Source of the DNA: Amycolatopsis nigrescens CSC17Ta-90
Lineage (GTDB): Bacteria > Actinomycetota > Actinomycetes > Mycobacteriales > Pseudonocardiaceae
Reading direction: 5' to 3'
Length of the DNA stretch: 64,000 bases
NCBI RefSeq assembly: GCF_000384315.1
Contig: NZ_ARVW01000001.1
Span: 4,960,157 to 5,024,156, forward strand
The notes beneath the pieces were generated by a model. It was given only the letters and a program-made list of their open reading frames with translations, ran no database searches and was not told the DNA's origin. Shown one piece after another: positions 53,901 through 62,872 of the stretch (positions are counted from its first letter, which is position 1; every line of letters begins with the position of its first letter). The translations under genes were made by a program, and so were the position numbers.

Positions 53901-54710
53901 ATGGTCGCGCATGTCCAGAAAACGACCCAGTCCATGATCCGAGCGTGCGTGGTCGTGTTCGCCGCGACGCTCGCCTTGTTCGGCTTCACCATCCCTGCTT
54001 CCGCCGCGGCGACGAACTACGTCGCACTCGGCGACTCCTACTCCTCCGGTACCGGTGCCGGCTCCTACGGCGACTCCGGTGCCTGCAAGCGCAGTGCCAA
54101 CTCCTACGCCCAGCTATGGGCGAACGCGCATTCCGCCAGCCCGTTCCAGTTCCTGGCCTGCTCCGGGGCGCGCACCGGGGACGTGCTGAACCAGCTCAAC
54201 TCGGTCACCGGCGGCGCCACGCTGGTCACCGTTTCGGTCGGCGGCAACGACGCCGGCTTCGCCGATGTGATGACCGACTGCACGCTCGGCTCCGACCAGT
54301 CCTGCGTCGACCGGGTCAACGAAGCCAAGACCTACGCGAACAACACGCTGCCCGGCCTGCTGGACGGCGTGTACGCGAAGATCAAGCAGAAGGCGCCGGG
54401 CGCCAAGATCGTGGTGTTCGGCTACCCGCGCTTCTACCAGATCGGCGGCTCGTGCAACGCGGGCCTCAGCGACACCAAGCGGTCCGCGATCAACTCCGGC
54501 GCGGACACCCTGGCCTCGGTCACCTCGGGGCGCGCGAAGGCAGCCGGTGCCAGCTTCGCGGATGTTCGCGGGCCGTTTACCGGACATGAGATCTGCTCCG
54601 GCGACTGGTGGCTGAAGAGCCTCAGCTGGCCGGTCGACGAGTCCTATCACCCCAACGTGAACGGGCAGAAGCTCGGCTACCTGCCGGTGCTCAACCAACT
54701 GGCCGGGTGA
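53901..54710 (+). CDS. Secreted SGNH/GDSL hydrolase (lipase/esterase)
   Basis: A 269-residue exported hydrolase. Signal peptide IRACVVVFAATLALFGFTIPASAAA. Block I YVALGDSYSSGTGAG with the nucleophile Ser, block III VSVGGNDAGFADV, and block V SYHPNVNGQKLGYLPVL with the catalytic His are all seen; six cysteines near conserved positions of Streptomyces SGNH lipases (CKRSANSYA, LACSGARTG, MTDCTLGSDQSCV, GGSCNAG, HEICSGDWW) suggest three disulfides. ATG 53901. It lies between the TetR gene and the carboxylase operon but probably has its own promoter; the TetR operators flank it on both sides. Confidence 0.9.
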   Translation: MVAHVQKTTQSMIRACVVVFAATLALFGFTIPASAAATNYVALGDSYSSGTGAGSYGDSGACKRSANSYAQLWANAHSASPFQFLACSGARTGDVLNQLNSVTGGATLVTVSVGGNDAGFADVMTDCTLGSDQSCVDRVNEAKTYANNTLPGLLDGVYAKIKQKAPGAKIVVFGYPRFYQIGGSCNAGLSDTKRSAINSGADTLASVTSGRAKAAGASFADVRGPFTGHEICSGDWWLKSLSWPVDESYHPNVNGQKLGYLPVLNQLAG

Positions 54711-54742
54711 CCTGGTTCACCCGATCCCCGCTCGACAGTCAG

Positions 54743-54758
54743 GTTAGCGGCCGCTAAC
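54743..54758. promoter_or_regulatory. TetR operator, copy 2 (before the carboxylase operon)
   Basis: GTTAGCGGCCGCTAAC, a perfect 16-bp palindrome. It has the same arms as copy 1. Confidence 0.75.
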
Positions 54759-54770
54759 ATCCTCATCGGA

Positions 54771-54786
54771 GTTAACGGCCGCTAAC
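54771..54786. promoter_or_regulatory. TetR operator, copy 3
   Basis: GTTAACGGCCGCTAAC, one difference from copy 2, with centres 28 bases apart. It ends 22 bases before the start of the carboxyltransferase gene, so binding would block the promoter or early transcription. Confidence 0.7.
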
Positions 54787-54808
54787 CCTGACTTTTTGCG
54801 CGGGAGCC

Positions 54809-56422
54809 ATGGACACGCCGGTTATACAGAGTTCCGCGGACCCGCGGAGTGAGCAGTATTCGCGTAACACCACGGCGCACGCCGAGCTGACCGAGGACCT
54901 GCGCAAGCGGCTCTCGCTCGCCAGGCTGGGCGGCCCGGAGAAATCCCGCACCCGACATGTGGAACGGGGCAAGCTGCTGCCCCGCGACCGGGTGGACGCG
55001 CTGCTCGACCCCGGCTCGCCGTTCCTGGAGCTGTCCCCGCTGGCCGCGACCGGCCTCTACGACGACGAGGCCCCGTCGGCCGGCATCATCACCGGCATCG
55101 GCCGGGTGTCCGGGCGCGAGTGCGTGATCGTCGCCAACGACGCGACGGTCAAGGGCGGCACCTACTACCCGATGACGGTGAAGAAACACCTGCGCGCGCA
55201 GGAAGTCGCGCTGCACAACAACCTTCCGTGCATCTACCTGGTCGACTCCGGCGGCGCCTTCCTGCCCCGGCAGGACGAGGTCTTCCCGGACCGCGAGCAC
55301 TTCGGCCGGATCTTCTACAACCAGGCGAACATGTCCGCGCGCGGCATCCCGCAGATCGCCGCGGTGCTCGGCTCCTGCACCGCCGGCGGCGCCTACGTCC
55401 CGGCGATGAGCGACGAGGCGGTGATCGTGCGGAACCAGGGCACGATCTTCCTCGGCGGCCCGCCGCTGGTGAAGGCCGCCACCGGCGAGGTGGTCACGGC
55501 CGAGGAGCTCGGCGGCGGCGACGTGCACGCCAGGCAGTCCGGGGTCACCGACCACCTGGCCAACGACGACGCGCACGCGCTGCGCATCGTCCGCTCCATC
55601 GTGTCCACCCTCGGCCCGCGCACGCCACGGCCGTGGGACCTGCTCCCGGTCGAGCAGCCCGCGGTGGACGAGGCCCAGCTCTACGGGGTGGTGCCGGCGG
55701 ATTCGCGCACCCCGTACGACGTGCGCGAGGTGATCGCCAGGATCACCGACGGCAGCCGGTTCGCCGAGTTCAAGAAGGAGTACGGCGCCACCCTGGTCAC
55801 CGGGTTCGCCAGGATCCACGGCCATCCGGTCGGCATCGTCGCGAACAACGGCGTGCTCTTCGCCGAGTCCGCGATGAAGGGCGCGCACTTCATCGAGCTG
55901 TGCGACAAGCGCTCGATCCCGTTGCTGTTCCTGCAGAACATCACCGGGTTCATGGTCGGCAGGGCGTACGAGGCGGGCGGAATCGCCAAGCACGGCGCGA
56001 AGATGGTCACCGCGGTGGCCTGTGCCAGGGTGCCCAAGCTGACCGTGATCATCGGCGGTTCGTTCGGCGCCGGGAACTACTCGATGTGCGGCCGGGCGTA
56101 CTCGCCGCGTTTCCTCTGGATGTGGCCCAACGCCCGGATCTCGGTGATGGGCGGCGAGCAGGCCGCGTCGGTGCTTTCCACGGTGCGCCGCGACGCGATC
56201 GAGGGCCGCGGCGCGGAATGGCCCGCCGATGAGGAAGAGGCTTTCAAACAGCCCATCCGCGACCAGTACGAGCATCAGGGCAGCCCGTACTACTCGACCG
56301 CACGGCTGTGGGACGACGGGGTGATCGACCCGGCGGACACCCGCACGGTGGTCGGGCTCGCGCTGTCGGCGGCGGCCAACGCGCCACTCGAACCTGTCGG
56401 CTACGGCGTCTTCCGGATGTGA
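54809..56422 (+). CDS. Acyl-CoA carboxylase beta subunit (methylcrotonoyl-CoA carboxylase type, AccD1)
   Basis: A 537-residue carboxyltransferase transferring carboxyl from biotin to an acyl-CoA. N-terminal crotonase-like half with [65 protein letters not shown] and [20 protein letters not shown] (acyl-CoA oxyanion hole); C-terminal half with [34 protein letters not shown] and [16 protein letters not shown] (biotin oxyanion hole). The 537-residue length and these motifs fit methylcrotonoyl-CoA or geranyl-CoA carboxylase rather than propionyl-CoA carboxylase. ATG 54809. Next gene is the alpha subunit two bases after its stop. Confidence 0.9.
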   Translation: MDTPVIQSSADPRSEQYSRNTTAHAELTEDLRKRLSLARLGGPEKSRTRHVERGKLLPRDRVDALLDPGSPFLELSPLAATGLYDDEAPSAGIITGIGRVSGRECVIVANDATVKGGTYYPMTVKKHLRAQEVALHNNLPCIYLVDSGGAFLPRQDEVFPDREHFGRIFYNQANMSARGIPQIAAVLGSCTAGGAYVPAMSDEAVIVRNQGTIFLGGPPLVKAATGEVVTAEELGGGDVHARQSGVTDHLANDDAHALRIVRSIVSTLGPRTPRPWDLLPVEQPAVDEAQLYGVVPADSRTPYDVREVIARITDGSRFAEFKKEYGATLVTGFARIHGHPVGIVANNGVLFAESAMKGAHFIELCDKRSIPLLFLQNITGFMVGRAYEAGGIAKHGAKMVTAVACARVPKLTVIIGGSFGAGNYSMCGRAYSPRFLWMWPNARISVMGGEQAASVLSTVRRDAIEGRGAEWPADEEEAFKQPIRDQYEHQGSPYYSTARLWDDGVIDPADTRTVVGLALSAAANAPLEPVGYGVFRM

Positions 56423-56424
56423 GC

Positions 56425-58413
56425 ATGTTTCCTACAGTTCTGGTCGCGAACCGCGGGGAGATCGCGGTCCGGGTGATCCGCACGCTGCGCGCAATGGGCA
56501 TCCGGTCGGTCGCGGTGTACAGCGACGCGGACGCCGAGGCCGCGCACGTGCTGGAGGCGCATACCGCCGTCCGGATCGGCCCGGCGGAGGCGGCCCGCAG
56601 CTATCTGTCCATCCCGGCGATCATCCAGGCCGCGAAGGACACCGGCGCCACCGCCGTGCACCCGGGATACGGCTTCCTTTCGGAGAACGTCGAGTTCGCA
56701 CGGGCCTGCGAGGCGGCCGGGATCGCGTTCATCGGGCCGCCGGTGGCCGCGATCGACGCGATGGGCGACAAGATCCGGGCCAAGGCCACGGTTTCCGCCG
56801 CGGGTGTGCCGGTGGTCCCCGGTAAGTCCGATGTGGACATTCCGGAGGGCGGGTTCGCGACAGCGGCCGAAGAAGTGGGCTATCCGTTGCTGCTCAAGCC
56901 CTCCGCGGGCGGTGGCGGCAAGGGCATGCGGCTGGTCACCGAAGCTGGGGAGCTGGCCGCCGCGGTGGAGTCCGCGCGGCGCGAGGCGAAGGGCGCTTTC
57001 GGCGACGACACCCTGCTGATGGAGCGGTTCGTCGGCACGCCGAGGCATATCGAGATCCAGGTGCTGGCGGACGGGCACGGCAACGTGATCCACCTCGGCG
57101 AGCGGGAGTGCAGCCTGCAGCGGCGGCACCAGAAGATCGTCGAAGAGGCGCCGTCGGTGCTGCTGGACGAGCCGACCAGGGTCAGGATGGGCGCGGCGGC
57201 GGTGGAGGCGGCGCGTTCGGTCGGCTACGTCGGTGCCGGGACCGTCGAGTTCATCGTGTCCGCGAAGGCGCCGGACGAGTTCTTCTTCATGGAGATGAAC
57301 ACCCGCCTGCAGGTGGAGCACCCGGTTACCGAGCTGGTCACCGGCCTCGACCTGGTCGAGTGGCAGGTGAAGGTCGCCGCCGGGCAGCGGCTGACCGTGC
57401 GGCAGGAGGACGTCCGGCTGACCGGGCACGCGGTGGAGGCCAGGGTTTACGCCGAGGACCCGGCGCGCGGCTTCATCCCGACCGGCGGCACCGTGCTGGC
57501 CGTGCACGAACCGGACGGGCCCGGCGTGCGGGTGGACTCCTGGCTGCGGGACGGCACCGTGGTCGGCTCGAACTACGACCCGATGCTGGCCAAGGTGATC
57601 GCATGGGGGCCGGACCGGGAAGCCGCACTGCACCGGCTCGACCTGGCACTGGCGGAAACCGCGGTGCTCGGCCTGACCACCAACGTGGCGTTTCTGCGCG
57701 CACTGCTGGCCGACGAGGAGGTCCGGGCCGGGCGGCTGGACACCGAGCTGGTCGAGCGCAGGCTCGCCACGTTGGTTTCCGCTTCGATCCCGGCGGAGTT
57801 CTTCGTCGCGGCCGCGGCGGATCGCCTGCTTTCGCTGTACCCGAAGGGGCCCTTTGTGGATCCCTGGGAGGTGCCGAACGGCTGGCGGCTCGGCGCGACC
57901 GGCGGGGTGACCTTCCGGCTCGGCTCGGGTGACGTGGAGTCCGTGGTCCGGATCGAGGGTGAGCCCGCGTCCGCGATGGCCACTGTGGACGGTCGGGAGC
58001 CGGTGCCGATGTCCGCCAGGCTCGCCGGGCCAGACCTGCTGGAACTGCGGTACGGCAAGGACTTCCGGCGCTACCGCCGGTCGTCCGCGCCGGAGGGCAC
58101 GGTCTGGCTGGCTTCCGGCGGGCAGTGCGTCGCGCTCGGCGAGCGGGCGAACCTGCTGGCCACGCACGGTGATTCGGTGGCCACCGGCCCGGTGACCAGC
58201 CCGATGCCGGGCACCGTGCTGGTGGTCAAGGCGGAGGTCGGGGAGACGGTCGCGGCCGGCGCCCCGCTGCTCGTCGTGGAGGCGATGAAGATGGAGCACA
58301 CCATCACCGCACCGGTGGCCGGTGTGCTCACCGAACTGCACGTCCAGGCGGGCCAACAGGTCGAGCTGGACGAGGCCCTTGCCGTGGTGACCCCGCACGA
58401 GGAGAAGACATGA
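56425..58413 (+). CDS. Acyl-CoA carboxylase alpha subunit (biotin carboxylase and BCCP fused, AccA1)
   Basis: A 662-residue biotin-dependent subunit. Biotin carboxylase domain: [37 protein letters not shown]-grasp [61 protein letters not shown] middle BT region of about 150 residues links to a C-terminal BCCP domain with [20 protein letters not shown]; the biotin Lys is in EAMKM about 38 residues from the end. ATG 56425 ([11 protein letters not shown]) is chosen, two bases past the beta-subunit stop; the longer frame is not needed. Overlaps the dehydrogenase start by four bases. Confidence 0.92.
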   Translation: MFPTVLVANRGEIAVRVIRTLRAMGIRSVAVYSDADAEAAHVLEAHTAVRIGPAEAARSYLSIPAIIQAAKDTGATAVHPGYGFLSENVEFARACEAAGIAFIGPPVAAIDAMGDKIRAKATVSAAGVPVVPGKSDVDIPEGGFATAAEEVGYPLLLKPSAGGGGKGMRLVTEAGELAAAVESARREAKGAFGDDTLLMERFVGTPRHIEIQVLADGHGNVIHLGERECSLQRRHQKIVEEAPSVLLDEPTRVRMGAAAVEAARSVGYVGAGTVEFIVSAKAPDEFFFMEMNTRLQVEHPVTELVTGLDLVEWQVKVAAGQRLTVRQEDVRLTGHAVEARVYAEDPARGFIPTGGTVLAVHEPDGPGVRVDSWLRDGTVVGSNYDPMLAKVIAWGPDREAALHRLDLALAETAVLGLTTNVAFLRALLADEEVRAGRLDTELVERRLATLVSASIPAEFFVAAAADRLLSLYPKGPFVDPWEVPNGWRLGATGGVTFRLGSGDVESVVRIEGEPASAMATVDGREPVPMSARLAGPDLLELRYGKDFRRYRRSSAPEGTVWLASGGQCVALGERANLLATHGDSVATGPVTSPMPGTVLVVKAEVGETVAAGAPLLVVEAMKMEHTITAPVAGVLTELHVQAGQQVELDEALAVVTPHEEKT

Positions 58414-59564
58414 TCGACTTCCAGCTGGACGAAGAGTACGAAGCCCTGCGCAAGACCGTGCGGGACTTCGCGCAGGCCGAGGTGGCGCCGGTGATCGGCG
58501 GCTTCTACGAGCGCGAGGAGTTCCCGTACGAGCTGGTCGCCAAGATGGGCCGGATGGGCCTGTTCGGCCTGCCGTTCCCGGAGGAGTTCGGCGGCATGGG
58601 CGGGGACTACTTCGCGCTGTGCCTTGCGCTGGAGGAGCTGGCCAGGGTCGACTCGTCGGTGGCGATCACGCTGGAGGCCGGTGTCTCCCTCGGCGCGATG
58701 CCGATCCACCGGTTCGGCACCCAGGAGCAGAAGGAGCGCTGGCTGCCGTCGTTGTGCTCGGGCGAGGCGCTGGGCGCGTTCGGGCTGACCGAGCCGGGCG
58801 GCGGCTCGGACGCCGGCGCAACCCGCACGGTGGGCAGGCTGGACAACGGCGAGTGGGTGCTCAACGGCAGCAAGTCGTTCATCACCAACTCCGGCACCGA
58901 CATCACCACGCTGGTCACCGCGACCGCGGTCACCAGCGTGCAGGAGAACGGGCGCAAGGAGATCTCGGCGATCATGGTGCCGTCGGGCACTCCCGGCTTC
59001 ACGGTGGCGCCCAAGTACTCCAAGGTCGGCTGGAACGCCTCCGACACCCACGAACTGTCCTTCGTGGACTGCCGGGTGCCCGCGGAGAACCTGCTCGGCG
59101 AGCGCGGTCGCGGCTACGCCCAGTTCCTGTCCATTTTGGACGAAGGCAGGGTGGCGATCGCCGCGGTCGGCGTCGGGCTCGCCCAGGGCTGCGTGGACGA
59201 GTGCCTGCGCTACGTCGGCGAGCGGGAGGCGTTCGGCCACCGGATCGGCGAGTACCAGGCGATCCAGTTTAAGATCGCCGACATGGAGGTGCGCGCGCAC
59301 ACCGCGCGTCTGGCCTACTACGCGGCCGCGGCGAAGATGCTGCACGGCGAGCCGTTCAAGAAGGAGGCGTCGATCGCGAAGCTGGTGTCGTCCAACGCGG
59401 CTATGGACAACGCGCGGGACGCGACCCAGGTCTTCGGCGGCTACGGCTTCATGAACGAGTTCCCGGTCGGCCGCTTCTACCGGGACGCCAAGATCCTGGA
59501 GATCGGCGAGGGCACCAGCGAGATCCAGCGCATGCTGATCGCCCGCTCCCTCGGCCTCAAGTAA
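58410..59564 (+). CDS. Acyl-CoA dehydrogenase of the carboxylase operon (FadE19-like)
   Basis: A 384-residue FAD enzyme. Seen: [95 protein letters not shown] [41 protein letters not shown] and [37 protein letters not shown]. The catalytic Glu is at the EGT position of short-chain and branched 2-methyl type enzymes; true isovaleryl-CoA dehydrogenases have a small residue there. Its substrate is therefore probably not isovaleryl-CoA. The ATG overlaps the alpha-subunit stop. The three genes form one operon. Confidence 0.9.
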   Translation: MIDFQLDEEYEALRKTVRDFAQAEVAPVIGGFYEREEFPYELVAKMGRMGLFGLPFPEEFGGMGGDYFALCLALEELARVDSSVAITLEAGVSLGAMPIHRFGTQEQKERWLPSLCSGEALGAFGLTEPGGGSDAGATRTVGRLDNGEWVLNGSKSFITNSGTDITTLVTATAVTSVQENGRKEISAIMVPSGTPGFTVAPKYSKVGWNASDTHELSFVDCRVPAENLLGERGRGYAQFLSILDEGRVAIAAVGVGLAQGCVDECLRYVGEREAFGHRIGEYQAIQFKIADMEVRAHTARLAYYAAAAKMLHGEPFKKEASIAKLVSSNAAMDNARDATQVFGGYGFMNEFPVGRFYRDAKILEIGEGTSEIQRMLIARSLGLK

Positions 59565-59571
59565 CTTCGGC

Positions 59572-59586
59572 TGCCCTTCACGACGT
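59572..59586. repeat. Solo arm resembling family D (relic)
   Basis: TGCCCTTCACGACGT is identical over 15 bases to the right arm and flank of copy D1 (20817-20831), just after the dehydrogenase stop. No complementary left arm is present. It may be a decayed family D element. Confidence 0.4.
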
Positions 59587-59607
59587 TCAGAGTATTCTCA
59601 CGATCTT

Positions 59608-60129
59608 GTGAGTGAACTGGTGATCCGGCCCGGCGGCCCGGACGACTTCCGCACCCTGATGGCTTTCTTCGATGACGCGATCCTGTGGCTGACAGCGCGC
59701 GGCAGCGCCGGGCAGTGGGGCACCGAGCCGTGGACCGGCAACCCCAAGCGCGAGGAGCGGGTGCGCGGTATGGCCGCCCACGAGGGTCTGCTGATCGCCG
59801 AGGTCGGCGGCGAGCCCGCCGGTGCCACCATCCACACCGAGCAGTGCCCCGCGCACGTTCCCCCGGCAGGCGAACGCGAGCTGTACATCGACCTGCTGAT
59901 CACCTCGCGCGCGTACGCCGGCCATGGGGTGGGCGGCGCACTGATCGAACGCGGACGCCAGGAGGCCCGCGAGCGCGGTATCGCGCTGCTGCGGGTGGAC
60001 TGCTGGGCCGGTGGCGACGGTGACCTGGTGCGTTACTACGAGGGTCAGGGTTTCGTGCCGACGGTCCAGTTCGATGTGCGCGGCTGGATCGGTCAGGTCT
60101 TCGAGCAGCGCGTCCCAAAGGGCAAATAG
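59608..60129 (+). CDS. GNAT-family N-acetyltransferase
   Basis: A 173-residue acetyltransferase: IRPGGPDDFRTLMAFFDDAI, LLIAEVGGEPAGATIH, ELYIDLLITSRAYAGHGVGGALIERG (acetyl-CoA loop) and LLRVDCWAGGDGDLVRYYEGQGFVPT, a pattern seen in aminoglycoside-like and small-molecule acetyltransferases. Substrate unknown. GTG 59608. Its C-terminal Gly-Lys-stop comes from palindrome A5. Confidence 0.85.
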   Translation: MSELVIRPGGPDDFRTLMAFFDDAILWLTARGSAGQWGTEPWTGNPKREERVRGMAAHEGLLIAEVGGEPAGATIHTEQCPAHVPPAGERELYIDLLITSRAYAGHGVGGALIERGRQEARERGIALLRVDCWAGGDGDLVRYYEGQGFVPTVQFDVRGWIGQVFEQRVPKGK

Positions 60130-60142
60130 CCGGCTATTTGCC
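60121..60142. terminator. Family A palindrome, copy A5
   Basis: Perfect nine-base arms GGCAAATAG and CTATTTGCC around CCGG. GGC AAA TAG (60121-60129) is the Gly-Lys-stop of the GNAT gene. Located at a tandem junction. Confidence 0.83.
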
Positions 60143-60235
60143 GGGTGGGTCGCCCGATCGCGGGCTGGCGGATCGGGCCGGTTGGGCGCAGGATGTGTTG
60201 GCGAAGTGTCAACAACTGCTCGAGGAGGAGCCGAC

Positions 60236-61102
60236 ATGGCGCGAGGGCCGCGTTCGTTGCGAAACAAAGTGGTCGTGGTGACCGGCGGGGCGCAGGGAAT
60301 CGGCGCCAGGACGTCGGCCGCACTGGTCCGTCACGGCGCGAAGGTGGCGATCGGCGACCTCGATCAGGTGCTCGCCGAGAAGACCGCCGGTGAGCTGGGT
60401 GGGGACACCGTCGCGCTGAAGCTGGACGTCACCGATACGCGGGGCTTCACTGAGTTCCTGGACGAGGTCGAGCGCCGGCTCGGCCCGATCGACGTACTGA
60501 TCAACAACGCCGGCATCATGCCGCTCGCCCCGCTGGCGGAGGAGGACGACGCGTCCACCCGTCGTCAGCTGGAGATCAACCTGCACGCGGTGATTCACGG
60601 CACCAGGGAGGCGGTGCGCCGGATGCGCCCCCGTCGCACCGGGCACATCGTGAACGTGGCGTCGATGGCCGGCAAGGCGGGTTTTCCCGGCGGGGCCACG
60701 TATTGCGCCACCAAGCACGGTGTGGTCGGGCTGTCCGAGGCGGTGCACCTGGAGCTGTACGGCACCGGCGTCGAGGTGTCCTGCGTGATGCCGGCGATCG
60801 TGCGCACCGAGCTGGCCAGCGGGCTCGGCGAGGCGAAGATGATCAAGTCGGTGCTGCCGGAGGACGTGGCCGAGGCCATTGTGGACGCTCTGCGCAAGCC
60901 CCGGTTCGACGTGTTCGTGCCAAGGTCGCTGGACGCGGTCGGCCGGGTCACCCGGCTGCTGCCGCGCCGGTTCGGCGAGTGGCTGGTGCGCACGCTGGGT
61001 GCGGACCAGGTGCTGGCGTCGGCGGCGCATTCCACCGCCCGCGCGGACTACGAGGACCGTGCCGCGCACAGCGCGCCGGCCGCCGAGGCGGACGGCCGCT
61101 GA
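60236..61102 (+). CDS. Short-chain dehydrogenase/reductase
   Basis: A 288-residue classical SDR. Cofactor motif VVVVTGGAQGIGARTS near residue 13, DVTD near 64, NNAGIMPLAP near 93, active-site HIVNVASMAGK (Ser), and Tyr/Lys in TYCATKHG. The C-terminal 60 residues (VGRVTRLLPRRFGEWLVRTLGADQVLA) are a longer tail seen in actinobacterial relatives. Cofactor preference and substrate are unknown. ATG 60236 follows GAGGAGGAG. The PHA-synthase-like gene starts 108 bases downstream. Confidence 0.88.
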   Translation: MARGPRSLRNKVVVVTGGAQGIGARTSAALVRHGAKVAIGDLDQVLAEKTAGELGGDTVALKLDVTDTRGFTEFLDEVERRLGPIDVLINNAGIMPLAPLAEEDDASTRRQLEINLHAVIHGTREAVRRMRPRRTGHIVNVASMAGKAGFPGGATYCATKHGVVGLSEAVHLELYGTGVEVSCVMPAIVRTELASGLGEAKMIKSVLPEDVAEAIVDALRKPRFDVFVPRSLDAVGRVTRLLPRRFGEWLVRTLGADQVLASAAHSTARADYEDRAAHSAPAAEADGR

Positions 61103-61210
61103 AAACTGTCCGAATTGGACTGTGGGGCACGCCGCTGTGGACGGGCTTGTTTCCGCGGGTCGGCGCAAGGCAAGATGCTTTCCCAACGCTGAAGACAGGG
61201 GAGGCATCCG

Positions 61211-62272
61211 ATGGCGTCACCGCCGGCACGGCTGGCCGCCGCGGCATCGAACGTGGTGGGGAAGGTGCTGCACGGCGGCGTCGCCGACCTCCGCCCGGTG
61301 CCGCGGGTGCTCATCGACCAGGGGCCAAACCGGTCGGTCTACCGGCTCACCGCGTCCGGCGGGGCCGCGCCGTCCGGGCCACCGATCCTGCTGGTGCCGC
61401 CGCTGGCCGCGCCCGCGTTGTGCTTCGACCTGCGCCGCGGCTGCAGCCTGGCCGAGCACCTGGTGGCTGGCGGGCGCCGCAGCTACCTGGTCGACTACGG
61501 CAATGTGGCCTTCTCCGACCGCAGGCTCGGCGTGGAGCACTGGATCGACGAGGTGCTGCCGAAGGCGGTGCGGAAGGTCAGCGAGGACGCCGGCGGCCAG
61601 CAGGTGCACGTGGTGGCCTGGTGCCTCGGCGGCATCTTCTCGCTGCTCACCGCGGCCGACCAGGCCGACCTGCCGATCGAGTCGATCGTCACGGTGGCCG
61701 CGCCGTTCGACTTCACCGCGATCCCGCTGATCGCCCCGTTCCGGCCGCTGGTCGACCTGACCGGCGGGCATCTGCTCACCCCGTTCTACCGCGCGCTCGG
61801 CGGCGCACCCTCCTACCTGGTCAGCCGGGTGTTCCGGGCGACCGGGATGCACAAGGAGATCACCAAGCCGCTGGCGATACTGAAGAACCTGGACGACCGC
61901 GACTACCTGGCGCAGATCGAGGCGGTCGACCACTTCATGGACAACATGATCGCCTACCCCGGCCGGACCTTCGGGCAGCTGTACCACCGGTTCTTCCGCG
62001 CGAACGACCTTGCCGAGGGCAGCGTCGACCTGAACGGGCGGATCATCTCGCTCAGCGGGGTCAAGGTGCCGACCCTGATCATCGCGGGGGAGAACGACAC
62101 CATCGCGCCACGGCCGGCGGTGGAGCGGCTGGTCGGGCTGCTGGAGAACGCGCCTTCGGTGCGGTTCGAGACCGCGCCCGGCGGGCACCTCGGCGTGCTC
62201 ACCGGCCGGAAGGCGCGGGACACCACCTGGCGGTACATCGACGAGTTCCTGGCCGAGCGGCTTGCGAGCTGA
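61211..62272 (+). CDS. PHA-synthase-like alpha/beta hydrolase with cysteine nucleophile
   Basis: A 353-residue protein related to poly(3-hydroxyalkanoate) synthase PhaC. The nucleophile elbow is HVVAWCLGGIFSLL, with Cys in G/A-x-C-x-G-G as in PhaC, instead of Ser; the acidic residue is in VPTLIIAGENDTIAP and the His in APGGHLGVLTG. Early motifs ILLVPPLAAPALCFDLRRGCSLAEHLVAGGRRSYLVDYG also match. At 353 residues it is the size of class III PhaC subunits, but no PhaE or other PHA gene is adjacent, so a polymerase role is uncertain. ATG 61211 follows GACAGGGGAGGC. It is followed by a MarR gene 24 bases downstream. Confidence 0.8.
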   Translation: MASPPARLAAAASNVVGKVLHGGVADLRPVPRVLIDQGPNRSVYRLTASGGAAPSGPPILLVPPLAAPALCFDLRRGCSLAEHLVAGGRRSYLVDYGNVAFSDRRLGVEHWIDEVLPKAVRKVSEDAGGQQVHVVAWCLGGIFSLLTAADQADLPIESIVTVAAPFDFTAIPLIAPFRPLVDLTGGHLLTPFYRALGGAPSYLVSRVFRATGMHKEITKPLAILKNLDDRDYLAQIEAVDHFMDNMIAYPGRTFGQLYHRFFRANDLAEGSVDLNGRIISLSGVKVPTLIIAGENDTIAPRPAVERLVGLLENAPSVRFETAPGGHLGVLTGRKARDTTWRYIDEFLAERLAS

Positions 62273-62296
62273 CCGGCGAACGCGTATGCATGAGGA

Positions 62297-62818
62297 ATGC
62301 ATGATGTGCCTCGCACCGCGAATCTGCTTGGCGCGACCGCGCTCGCGGTGAGCGACCTGCTGCTGGCCGGTGTCACCTCGGCGGCCGGCACCAGCGAGAG
62401 CGGCGCCGCCGCGCTCGTCGTGCTGTCCGCGACGCCAGGGATCAGCGTCACCGAACTGGGCCGCCGGATCGGGCTGAGCCAGCCCGCCGCTGCCCGCATG
62501 GTTGACGCGCTGGAGGCCCGCGGCCTGGTGGAACGCCGCCAGACCATGGGCCGCTCGGTGGCGGTGCACCTCACCGGCCCCGGTACCGCTGCCGCCAAGG
62601 AGCTGCTGAACGCGCGAGGCGGCGCGCTCGCCGGCCTCGTCGAACGGCTCGATCCCGCCGACCGGTCCGCTTTGGCCGGGCTGCTGGAAAAACTGCTCAC
62701 CGCCGCCTATGCCGAGGTGCCCAACTCCGAGCTGCTCTGCCGCCTCTGCGACCGTCCCACCTGCACCACCCCCGACACTTCCTGCCCCGTCGGCGCCGCC
62801 GAACGCGCGATGCAGTGA
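62297..62818 (+). CDS. MarR-family regulator with C-terminal cysteine cluster
   Basis: A 173-residue winged-helix regulator. The HTH/wing is SATPGISVTELGRRIGLSQPAAARMVDALEARGLVERRQTMGRSVAVHLT near residues 55-100, followed by a dimerisation helix. The last 35 residues contain LLCRLCDRPTCTTPDTSCPVG, four Cys that could bind metal or form redox disulfides; such a cluster is unusual for the size class. It lies just downstream of the PHA-synthase-like gene and may be co-transcribed. The stop codon TGA (62816-62818) is inside palindrome D4. Confidence 0.8.
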   Translation: MHDVPRTANLLGATALAVSDLLLAGVTSAAGTSESGAAALVVLSATPGISVTELGRRIGLSQPAAARMVDALEARGLVERRQTMGRSVAVHLTGPGTAAAKELLNARGGALAGLVERLDPADRSALAGLLEKLLTAAYAEVPNSELLCRLCDRPTCTTPDTSCPVGAAERAMQ

Positions 62819-62866
62819 AGGCCACCTTGCCTGCGTTGAACGCAGTGAAGGTGGCCTTCACTGCAT
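62810..62866. terminator. Family D palindrome, copy D4 (nested stems)
   Basis: Outer arms ATGCAGTGAAGGCCACCTT and AAGGTGGCCTTCACTGCAT (19 bp, perfect), inner stem CTGCGTT with AACGCAG. Differs from D2 at one outer position. Convergent junction; the left arm contains the MarR gene's last codons and stop. Confidence 0.82.
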
Positions 62867-62872
62867 GCGGAG

